Assembly (NCBI GenBank): GCA_964588995.1
Contig: CAZPQM010000025.1
Coordinates: 1-19,504, forward strand
Source of the DNA: CAZPQM01 sp964588995
GTDB taxonomy: Bacteria > Pseudomonadota > Alphaproteobacteria > Rickettsiales > UBA8987
Length of the DNA stretch: 19,504 nucleotides
Direction: 5' to 3'
Below the pieces are notes generated by a model. The model did no database searches, had not been told where the DNA came from, and worked only from the letters and a program-made list of their open reading frames with translations. How positions within the stretch are numbered: the first letter of the stretch is position 1; each line of letters starts with the position of its first letter. Below, piece by piece: positions 13,715-19,504 of the stretch. The position numbers and the translations under genes were made by a program.

Positions 13715-15028
13715 ATGCGTGTAGTTTATCTCATCGGGCTGATGATGCTTTTGACGATTTCCGCGGCGGCGGAGGCGCAGACGCGACTGACGGTCACGCG
13801 TGGTACGGTGAGCGCCCTGCCGATTGCGATTACGCCGTTTCTGGCGGAAAACAGTGCCTCAACCCTGCTCGCAGATGATATACGCGATGTGGTAGAGAAT
13901 GATCTGCAGGGATCCGGCCTGTTCCGTTCCATTGACCCGCTTGCGTTTATTCAGAATCTCCGTGGAGTGGATGCGATTCCGCAATTTGCCAGCTGGCGGC
14001 AGATTGACGCACAGGCGATCGTGACGGCGAGTATTAGCCGGATCGGGGATCAGGTTACGGTTAAAATGCGGCTGTGGGATGTGCCTACAGGGCGCCAATT
14101 CGCGGGAAAATCCTTCTCCGCGAATGTGGATAACTGGCGGCGGCTCGCGCATAAAATCGCCGATGAGGTCTATCTGCGGCTGACCGGCGAGGGGCCATAT
14201 TTCGATACGCGGATTGTATATGTCGCCGAAAGTGGCAACTGGAAGCGGAAAACCAAACAGCTTGCGATCATGGATCAGGATGGAGCAAATCATAAAGTGC
14301 TCACCTCCGGTAAGCATATGGTGCTCACCCCGCGATTTGATAAAAACGCGCAGCGCATCATCTATTTCGCCTATCAGGGGAAGAAGCCACGCGTCTTCCT
14401 TTATGATCTGGAAACGGGCCGCGAGCAAAGCCTCGGTAGTTTTCAGGGGATGAGTTTTTCCCCGCGCTTCAGCTATAGCGGCGATGAAGCCGTGATGAGC
14501 GTGAGTACAAACGGGAACAGCGAGATTTACATCCTTGATCTGATTACCCGCAAAGCCCGCCGGATTACCAATAACAGCGCGATTGATACCAGCCCGAGCT
14601 TTTCGCCGGATGACCGCAAGATCGTCTTTAACTCTGACCGCGGCGGCTCGCAGCAGCTTTATGTGATGAACCGCGATGGCTCGAACGTGGAGCGGATCAG
14701 TTTCGGCAAGGGCAGCTATGCCACCCCGGTCTGGAGCCCACGCGGGGACCTGATCGCCTTTACCAAGATGACCGGCGGGAAGTTTCATATTGGCGTTATG
14801 AAGCCGGACGGATCGGATGAGCGGTTGCTCACGGAGAGCTATCTGGATGAAGGGCCGACCTGGGCGCCGAATGGTCGCGTGATTATGTTTGCGCGCAAGA
14901 CGCGCAGTAGCGGCAATACGCCGGGCCGCACGCAGCTTTATACGATTGACCTGACAGGGCGCAATCTGAAGCCGGTACGTACCCCCGGGGAAGGTTCCGA
15001 CCCAGCCTGGAGTCCGCTCTTACCGTAG
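13715..15028 (+). CDS. tolB: Tol-Pal system beta-propeller protein TolB
   Basis: This periplasmic protein of 437 residues (E. coli 430) links Pal and outer-membrane partners to the inner-membrane TolQRA motor during envelope constriction. A signal peptide (MRVVYLIGLMMLLTISAAAE) ends at an AEA cleavage site. Residues about 22-160 are the TolB N-terminal domain (PIAITPF, DDIRDVVENDLQGSGLFR, ASWRQIDAQAIVTASI). The rest is a six-bladed propeller with repeats such as TSPSFSPDDRKIVFNSDRGG and LYVMNRDGSNVERIS. The frame is open further upstream (from 13550), but the signal peptide and the AAAAGGG 7 nt ahead fix the start at 13715. Unusually, tolQ, tolR, tolA and pal are not adjacent. Confidence 0.97.
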   Translation: MRVVYLIGLMMLLTISAAAEAQTRLTVTRGTVSALPIAITPFLAENSASTLLADDIRDVVENDLQGSGLFRSIDPLAFIQNLRGVDAIPQFASWRQIDAQAIVTASISRIGDQVTVKMRLWDVPTGRQFAGKSFSANVDNWRRLAHKIADEVYLRLTGEGPYFDTRIVYVAESGNWKRKTKQLAIMDQDGANHKVLTSGKHMVLTPRFDKNAQRIIYFAYQGKKPRVFLYDLETGREQSLGSFQGMSFSPRFSYSGDEAVMSVSTNGNSEIYILDLITRKARRITNNSAIDTSPSFSPDDRKIVFNSDRGGSQQLYVMNRDGSNVERISFGKGSYATPVWSPRGDLIAFTKMTGGKFHIGVMKPDGSDERLLTESYLDEGPTWAPNGRVIMFARKTRSSGNTPGRTQLYTIDLTGRNLKPVRTPGEGSDPAWSPLLP

Positions 15029-15042
15029 AGAGATAGGTGGGT

Positions 15043-16179
15043 TTATTCCGCTATGTCTTCAATCGTAGCGAGCGCGTAACCCGCTTGCGTAAAATCGGCG
15101 ACTAATCCCCCTATCAGCTTAATCGAAAGCGGATAAGGGCCGGCGACCAGAGTGATATTGCCCTGGTTGGCGTTGATGCGCTCACGTATGCTGACCATCG
15201 ACTCGTATACATGCTCGCGCGTGGCAATATTATCCAGTACCGTATAGGACGTTATATGGGGATGATCGACGGATTTTGCCTGTGCGGACAGGTAATCGTT
15301 ATTACTGTTTTCCTGATAAATAAGCGGTATATTTTTGCGTTTCAAAAAATCCAGAATGGGGATAGAGGCAAGCGAGCTGGTCGTTACCGTATCGCGCTGC
15401 GGAAACAGAATAGCGGCATAATCACCCTGCTTCAGCATGGTTTGCAACCGGTAAAGATTTTGCTCCTGCAGCGCATCCATCATGAGCGCGAGAGGACCGG
15501 CATCGGCAAAAGGGAAGGCTTCCGTACTGGTTGGCAGGTCAAGCAGGATCGTATGCCCGGCTTCCTGTGCCTTGGCCAGTGTAGTTGCCAGATCAACCGT
15601 GTAGGGCGAAAATGCAAGCTGCACCTCTGCCGGAAGGGTAATAGCAAGATCAGTCACCGCTTTGTTAAGACCAAGCTTGCGTACGATAATGCTGAGGCGG
15701 TGCGTAAAGCGGTTGGGTACAATCACCGGCAACTCAGGCGGCTCAAAATCTGCGGCGCCAATATCGAGGCCTGCCGTCTGTACGGATTCCGCCGCGCCGG
15801 TAGCGGAATCCGTCAGCTGGTCGCTCCCGACTGGTTCAGCTGTCATGGCTGCTTCCTGCTGCCCATCATCTTCTGACAGTATGTTGTCCTCGTCAGCTGG
15901 AGACATAGCGCTACGCGCCCGCATGGCTACTTCACCGCTCTTAATATCAATTATGATACGCTTTCCGTCCTCAACGGCGCGCTCAGCCAGTTTATTAAAG
16001 TGCTGTTGAATAGAAAACAGCATGTAGAGCGCTATGATGAGAAACAGGATGGTGCTGTTACGCCACAGCAGATAACGGCCACGCCCTTTACGGGCCGGTA
16101 AAAAGCGCCGCGTTTTCGTGCTTTGCGTTTGCTCGTCTTTGCCACTGGTGCCGCTGCGTTTTATGCTGAGTGCAGCCAT
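15043..16179 (-). CDS. Divergent polysaccharide deacetylase family protein (DUF610)
   Basis: This protein of about 378 residues has a short cytoplasmic start, one membrane helix (STILFLIIALYMLFSI, about 41-56), an acidic low-complexity linker (about 85-145) and a C-terminal domain of the divergent polysaccharide deacetylase family. Family landmarks are RLSIIVRKLGLN, ITLPAEVQLAFSPY, AGHTILLDLP, YPLS and the final ADFTQAGYALATI. The catalytic metal-binding residues of true deacetylases (Asp-Asp near LGLN and the NHxGS motif) are replaced (VRKLG and AAILFPQRD), so a non-enzymatic envelope role is likely. ATG 16179 follows AGGTG by 8 nt; a GTG sits directly before it. It lies 14 nt downstream of ctpA on the same strand, a common alphaproteobacterial order, and is convergent with tolB across 14 bp. 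Confidence 0.85.
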   Translation of the reverse strand: MAALSIKRSGTSGKDEQTQSTKTRRFLPARKGRGRYLLWRNSTILFLIIALYMLFSIQQHFNKLAERAVEDGKRIIIDIKSGEVAMRARSAMSPADEDNILSEDDGQQEAAMTAEPVGSDQLTDSATGAAESVQTAGLDIGAADFEPPELPVIVPNRFTHRLSIIVRKLGLNKAVTDLAITLPAEVQLAFSPYTVDLATTLAKAQEAGHTILLDLPTSTEAFPFADAGPLALMMDALQEQNLYRLQTMLKQGDYAAILFPQRDTVTTSSLASIPILDFLKRKNIPLIYQENSNNDYLSAQAKSVDHPHITSYTVLDNIATREHVYESMVSIRERINANQGNITLVAGPYPLSIKLIGGLVADFTQAGYALATIEDIAE

Positions 16180-16193
16180 CACGGATTCACCTG

Positions 16194-17549
16194 CTAGAAG
16201 TTCAGGGCGGCGCGCAGTTTCGATTCCTGCTTTTGGTTGACTTTCTGGTAAATATAGATACCACGGAGCAAATCAATCGCCCGGGCAAGCTGGTAATCGC
16301 TCAGGATGAGCGCTTCCTTCTTTTCCTCTTCATCCGGATGACGAATTTCCTTTTTCGTATCTTTCCGTTCTTTATCGCCCGACAGATGACCACGCAGGTC
16401 GGCCTCCTTATTACGGCGGCGCTCTTTTTCAAACTCCAGCGAGGCCTTCTGGATCGTGATATCCGGTTCAATCCCTTCCGCCTGAATCGAAACGCCGGAC
16501 GGGGTATAGTAACGTGAGGTGGTAATACGAATCGCGTTATTACGCGGCAGCGGAATCACCGTTTGTACGGAGCCCTTACCAAAGGATTTCGTACCGACGA
16601 CCAGCGCACGGCCATGATCCTTCAAGGCCCCGGCAACAATTTCCGAAGCTGAAGCGGAACCGCCATTGACGAGCACAACCATGGGTAGGTCTTCAATGAT
16701 ATCCCCTTCGGTAGCATTAAAGCGCTTCGTATCTTCCTTCTTGCGCCCGCGGGTGGAAACAATCTCGCCCTTATCAAGGAACAGGTCGGAAACCGAAATC
16801 GCTTGATTCAATAAGCCACCCGGGTTATTCCGTAAATCCAGCACGATCCCTTTGAGCGTATCATCGCCGATTTTCTTACGGTGCTCTATAATCGCGTCTT
16901 CGATACCGGAGGTGGTATGCTCGGAAAAACTGGTTACGCGTAGGTAAATTACGTCCTCATTATCGCCTTCAATCCGGGAGCGAACCGATTTGATCTTGAT
17001 GATATCGCGGGTGATTTCCACGTCAAATGGCTCATCCTGACTTTCCCGCAACACCGAGAGCGTAATTTTCGTTCCCGGTTTGCCGCGCATCAGCGAAACG
17101 GCTTCGCTGATATCCATACCGAGGGTCGATTCTCCGTCGATATGGCTGATATAGTCGCCCGCTTCCAGCCCGGCATCGTAAGCAGGTGTATCATCAATCG
17201 GCGAAACAATGTAGACCATACCGTTACGCATTGTGACTTCTATACCCAGCCCGCCAAACTCACCGCGCGTATTAACCTGCATGTCGCTGAACGCTTTCTC
17301 GTCGAGATAGGCCGAATGCGGATCCAGATGCGTTAACATGCCGCTGATCGCCGCCTCTACGAGTTCTTCATCCGAGGGCTCTTCAACGTATTCCTTCCGT
17401 ACTTTTTCAAAAACATCGCCGAATAAATCCAGTAATTTCAGAGTTTCCTTCGGATCGTTTACGACCTCTTTCTTATCGTTATCCTGCGCTACTGTGGGTT
17501 GCGCTATGAGGCAGGCGAGAGCAAGCAGCAGGGTGCGGATTATCGGCAT
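16194..17549 (-). CDS. ctpA: Carboxyl-terminal processing protease, S41 family
   Basis: This 451-residue periplasmic protease trims or degrades envelope proteins from their C-termini. A signal peptide (about 1-21, ending TVA before Q22) is followed by an N-terminal helical region with LDPHSAYLDEK. A PDZ domain spans about 95-175 (GEFGGLGIEVTMRNGMVYIV, AGLEAGDYISHIDG, MRGKPGTKITL). The S41 catalytic core has LDLRNNPGGLLNQAI, the nucleophile in VNGGSASASEIVAGALKDHG (S300) and the general-base lysine in GTKSFGKGSVQT (K325); the 25-residue Ser-Lys spacing is standard. A charged tail (about 380-420) carries KERRRNKEADLRG. It is the second gene of a gpmI-ctpA-deacetylase-like operon, 28 bp after gpmI. 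EnvC-type murein hydrolase activator genes often lie in this block but none is here. Confidence 0.95.
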   Translation of the reverse strand: MPIIRTLLLALACLIAQPTVAQDNDKKEVVNDPKETLKLLDLFGDVFEKVRKEYVEEPSDEELVEAAISGMLTHLDPHSAYLDEKAFSDMQVNTRGEFGGLGIEVTMRNGMVYIVSPIDDTPAYDAGLEAGDYISHIDGESTLGMDISEAVSLMRGKPGTKITLSVLRESQDEPFDVEITRDIIKIKSVRSRIEGDNEDVIYLRVTSFSEHTTSGIEDAIIEHRKKIGDDTLKGIVLDLRNNPGGLLNQAISVSDLFLDKGEIVSTRGRKKEDTKRFNATEGDIIEDLPMVVLVNGGSASASEIVAGALKDHGRALVVGTKSFGKGSVQTVIPLPRNNAIRITTSRYYTPSGVSIQAEGIEPDITIQKASLEFEKERRRNKEADLRGHLSGDKERKDTKKEIRHPDEEEKKEALILSDYQLARAIDLLRGIYIYQKVNQKQESKLRAALNF

Positions 17550-17577
17550 GGACGTACCTATAATAGTTGATTTCTGT

Positions 17578-19119
17578 TTAATCGGCGACCAGCGATATAC
17601 CCGTCATCTCGTCCGGAGCGTCTACACCCAGAATCTCCAGAACTGTCGGGGCAATATCGGCCAACCCACCATTCTTTAGCATCTTAACATCTTTCGCGCC
17701 AATGACAAGCATCGGGACGGGGTTAAGCGTGTGCTGTGTATGTTCCATCTGGCGCTTGGTGTCATACATCTGTTCGGCATTACCGTGGTCGGCGGTTACA
17801 ATCATAGCAGTGCCCGTCTCACGGCAGGCGGCTTCCAGTTTGCCAACCGCTTCGTCAATTGCTTCGACTGCTTTTACAGCCGCCTCCATATTACCGGAAT
17901 GTCCAACCATATCGGTATTAGCGTAGTTTACGATCATCAGCGGGTAGCGCTTACTTGTTATCGCTTCCACCAGTTTTTTGGTCACCTCCGGTGCACTCAT
18001 TTCCGGCTTGAGGTCGTAGGTCGCCACATCCGGTGAGGGAACGAGCACGCGGTCCTCTCCATCAAAAATCGCCTCAACCCCGCCATTGAGGAAAAAGGTC
18101 ACGTGCGCGTATTTCTCGGTTTCGGCGATTCGCAACTGGCGCAAGCCATGCTTGGCGGCTATTTCTCCGAGCGTATGTTGAGGAATTTCAGCCGGAAAAA
18201 GGGGGGAGATTACCCTATTCAATTCCTCAGAATATTCAATCATGCCGATGGCATCTTCGAAGGTGATAAAGCCCTCGCGAATGAATCCATCGAAGCGTTG
18301 ATCGAGCAACGCATGCAGAATTTCGCGTGCGCGATCTGCACGGAAATTACTGCAAATGAGGCCATCGCCGTCGGTCATACCTTCATAGTCTCCGATGGTT
18401 GCCGGGGGGATAAACTCATCGGTTATGTCGTCCTGATAGGCGGCCTCGACCGCCGCCGCCGCAGTGGCAAAATGCGGGCCACGGCTGTGGTTGCCATGTG
18501 TCAGAATATCGTAAGCTTTTTCGACCCGATCCCAACGATTATCGCGATCCATGGCGTAATAGCGGCCGCTGACCGTAGCGATGGAGACATGCTCCAGCCC
18601 CTTGATAGACTCTTCCAGCTGTTGAAGATAATGCTTGCCGCTTTTAGGCGGGGTATCGCGCCCGTCCATAATGGCATGGATGAACGTTGTGATGCCTTCC
18701 TGATTCATAATGCGGGCAAGCGCGATCAGGTGATCCATATGCGCATGAACACCGCCATCGGACAAAAGGCCCATCATGTGGCAATTGCCGCGTGATTTAT
18801 GCAGATTGGTGCTAAATTTACGGATACGAATATGCCGCTCCAATTCACCATCCGCAATGGCTTTATCAATCCGCGGCAGCGTTTGCAGGATGATGCGGCC
18901 GGCGCCAATCGTCATATGCCCGACTTCGGAATTGCCCATCTGCCCTTCCGGCAGGCCAACGGCTTCCCCGGAAGTGGCAACTTCGCTCATCGGGTGCTCG
19001 GCCATCAGCCTGTCGAGATGCGGCGTATGCGCGGCTTTGATGGCGTTATGTTGATCTGATGGGTTCAGCCCAAACCCGTCGAGAATACAGAGCAATACCG
19101 GTTGTTTGATCGTGGTCAT
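17578..19119 (-). CDS. gpmI: 2,3-bisphosphoglycerate-independent phosphoglycerate mutase
   Basis: This 513-residue glycolytic/gluconeogenic enzyme interconverts 3- and 2-phosphoglycerate through a phosphoserine intermediate and two manganese ions. Domain order is standard. LLCILDGFGLNP has the first metal Asp. The nucleophile Ser lies in GNSEVGH (S64). Substrate-binding residues appear in LLSDGGVHAHMDH, IMDGRDTPP, SGRYYAMDRDNRW and FRADRAREI. Remaining metal ligands follow in NYANTDMVGHSGN and VTADHGNAEQM. The length is normal (about 510). It heads the leftward operon with ctpA 28 bp behind. It has no clear Shine-Dalgarno before ATG 19119, but homologues begin at the same place. Confidence 0.98.
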   Translation of the reverse strand: MTTIKQPVLLCILDGFGLNPSDQHNAIKAAHTPHLDRLMAEHPMSEVATSGEAVGLPEGQMGNSEVGHMTIGAGRIILQTLPRIDKAIADGELERHIRIRKFSTNLHKSRGNCHMMGLLSDGGVHAHMDHLIALARIMNQEGITTFIHAIMDGRDTPPKSGKHYLQQLEESIKGLEHVSIATVSGRYYAMDRDNRWDRVEKAYDILTHGNHSRGPHFATAAAAVEAAYQDDITDEFIPPATIGDYEGMTDGDGLICSNFRADRAREILHALLDQRFDGFIREGFITFEDAIGMIEYSEELNRVISPLFPAEIPQHTLGEIAAKHGLRQLRIAETEKYAHVTFFLNGGVEAIFDGEDRVLVPSPDVATYDLKPEMSAPEVTKKLVEAITSKRYPLMIVNYANTDMVGHSGNMEAAVKAVEAIDEAVGKLEAACRETGTAMIVTADHGNAEQMYDTKRQMEHTQHTLNPVPMLVIGAKDVKMLKNGGLADIAPTVLEILGVDAPDEMTGISLVAD

Positions 19120-19161
19120 GGAGAAATAGTCTATCGAGTCTCACAGTCAGAGTCCAGAGGG

Positions 19162-19189
19162 ATAATATGGTTATGCCATGTATTTGCAC
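19162..19189 (-). promoter_or_regulatory. Candidate gpmI operon promoter
   Basis: On the minus strand GTGCAA (19189-19184), a 16-bp spacer and TATTAT (19167-19162) precede gpmI by about 40 bp. The -10 is good and the -35 poor, so confidence is low. Confidence 0.3.
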
Positions 19190-19210
19190 GGTTTAGATGC
19201 AGCAGTGATC

Positions 19211-19239
19211 TTGCCAGCCACGGGATAGTGGTGTAAGAG
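19211..19239 (+). promoter_or_regulatory. Candidate promoter reading into the repeats and tRNA-Pro
   Basis: TTGCCA (19211-19216), a 17-bp spacer and TAAGAG (19234-19239) point toward the tandem repeats. If used, the pre-tRNA leader would contain both repeat units. The -35 is good and the -10 weak. CATAGT at the end of each unit, just before each tRNA-like start, is another weak -10. Confidence 0.35.
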
Positions 19240-19257
19240 ACGAGAAGTGGGTTATTT

Positions 19258-19343
19258 CGGGGTGTAGCGCAGCCCCTCGTGCTGAAAGCGCGGAAACAAA
19301 GCTACCAGCTGCGCGTTTAAGCTGGAGCGAAAAACAACATAGT
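19258..19343 (+). repeat. 86-bp tandem unit 1 with tRNA-Pro 5' end
   Basis: The first 17 bases (CGGGGTGTAGCGCAGCC) are identical to the first 17 of tRNA-Pro at 19430. The next 69 bases differ from the tRNA. They hold GCTACCAGCTGCGC (19301-19314), whose reverse complement is the tRNA D-arm lacking one C. They also form a 9-bp stem with one bulged A: GCT-A-CCAGCT (19301-19310) with AGCTGGAGC (19320-19328). On the minus strand this stem is followed by TTTGTTT, so it may act as a leftward terminator. The open frame over this region on the minus strand shifts between units and is not a gene. Confidence 0.9.
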
Positions 19344-19429
19344 CGGGGTGTAGCGCAGCCCCTCGTGCTGAAAGCGCGGAAACAAAGCTACCAGCTGCGC
19401 GTTTAAGCTGGAGCGAAAAACAACATAGT
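19344..19429 (+). repeat. 86-bp tandem unit 2, identical to unit 1
   Basis: Every base matches the first unit at a period of 86, and the period continues for 17 more bases into the real tRNA gene at 19430, after which the match ends. The inverted D-arm lies at 19387-19400. Perfect identity means that duplication is recent or homogenised, or that the units are an assembly artefact. Confidence 0.9.
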
Positions 19430-19504
19430 CGGGGTGTAGCGCAGCCTGGTAGCGCGCTTCGTTCGGGACGAAGAGGCCGGAGGTTCAAATCCTCTCACCC
19501 CGAC
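19430..19504 (+). tRNA. tRNA-Pro (anticodon CGG), 3' end cut by the window
   Basis: The acceptor CGGGGTG pairs with CACCCCG, giving the C1-G72 pair typical of bacterial tRNA-Pro, with discriminator A (19503). The D-arm is GCGC/GCGC around AGCCTGGTA. The anticodon stem CTTCG/CGAAG has loop TTCGGGA, hence anticodon CGG for codon CCG. The T-arm is GGAGG/CCTCT with loop TTCAAAT. The last base of the window is C, possibly the first C of an encoded CCA. Directly upstream are two 86-bp units that begin with the same 17 nt. Confidence 0.95.

Noticed and set aside
19258..19429. CRISPR array
   Set aside because: There are two tandem identical units with no variable spacers and no cas genes.
19252..19488. 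78-codon frame on the minus strand over the tRNA-Pro repeats
   Set aside because: The 86-bp period is not a multiple of three, so each unit is read in another frame, and it runs through a tRNA gene.

Overview
The window reads as chromosomal DNA of an alphaproteobacterium of moderate GC. The rpoZ-relA/spoT-pdxJ-acpS cluster, the gpmI-ctpA-divergent polysaccharide deacetylase block, a TolB with a Sec signal peptide and an LpxR-type lipid A deacylase relic all fit that group. I cannot place it more finely: the gene orders are only partly those of well-known alphaproteobacteria. For example, tolB stands alone, and lepB-rnc-era do not follow acpS.

Layout. (1) 1-4800 is a worn, accessory-looking stretch. 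It holds tRNA-Ala(GGC), a nitroreductase-family flavoprotein, a HAD-like hydrolase, an lpxR-type gene with its middle deleted, an intact aroE, an AT-rich membrane-protein gene broken by one frameshift, and a short IS481-family remnant with a recognisable left end and the first 48 codons of its transposase. (2) 4809-9333 is housekeeping: rlmH runs leftward, and rpoZ, relA/spoT, pdxJ and acpS run rightward as one probable operon from a good promoter at 5316-5344. That promoter sits inside a long interrupted inverted repeat. (3) 9337-12476 has a nitronate-monooxygenase-like protein with a C-terminal cysteine cluster, facing away from a membrane pair, NfeD-like plus SPFH/stomatin (QmcA type). The two divergent promoters share their -35 region. 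(4) 12554-19119 has an AEC-family transporter, an orphan tolB, and a leftward operon gpmI-ctpA-polysaccharide deacetylase-like gene. (5) 19258-19504 ends the window with tRNA-Pro(CGG), preceded by two identical 86-bp tandem units. Each unit begins with the exact first 17 nt of that tRNA and contains an inverted copy of its D-arm.

How the genes fit together. RpoZ (RNA polymerase omega) and the (p)ppGpp enzyme share an operon, which couples transcription and the stringent response. PdxJ (vitamin B6) and AcpS (acyl carrier protein activation) follow. The NfeD/SPFH pair acts in membrane microdomain quality control. TolB and CtpA act in the periplasm on envelope integrity.

The strongest candidate for something undescribed is the tRNA-Pro 5'-fragment repeat array at the right edge. 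Next come the structured leader of the IS481 relic and the inverted repeat around the rpoZ promoter. All homology calls are from reading motifs; no database search was run.
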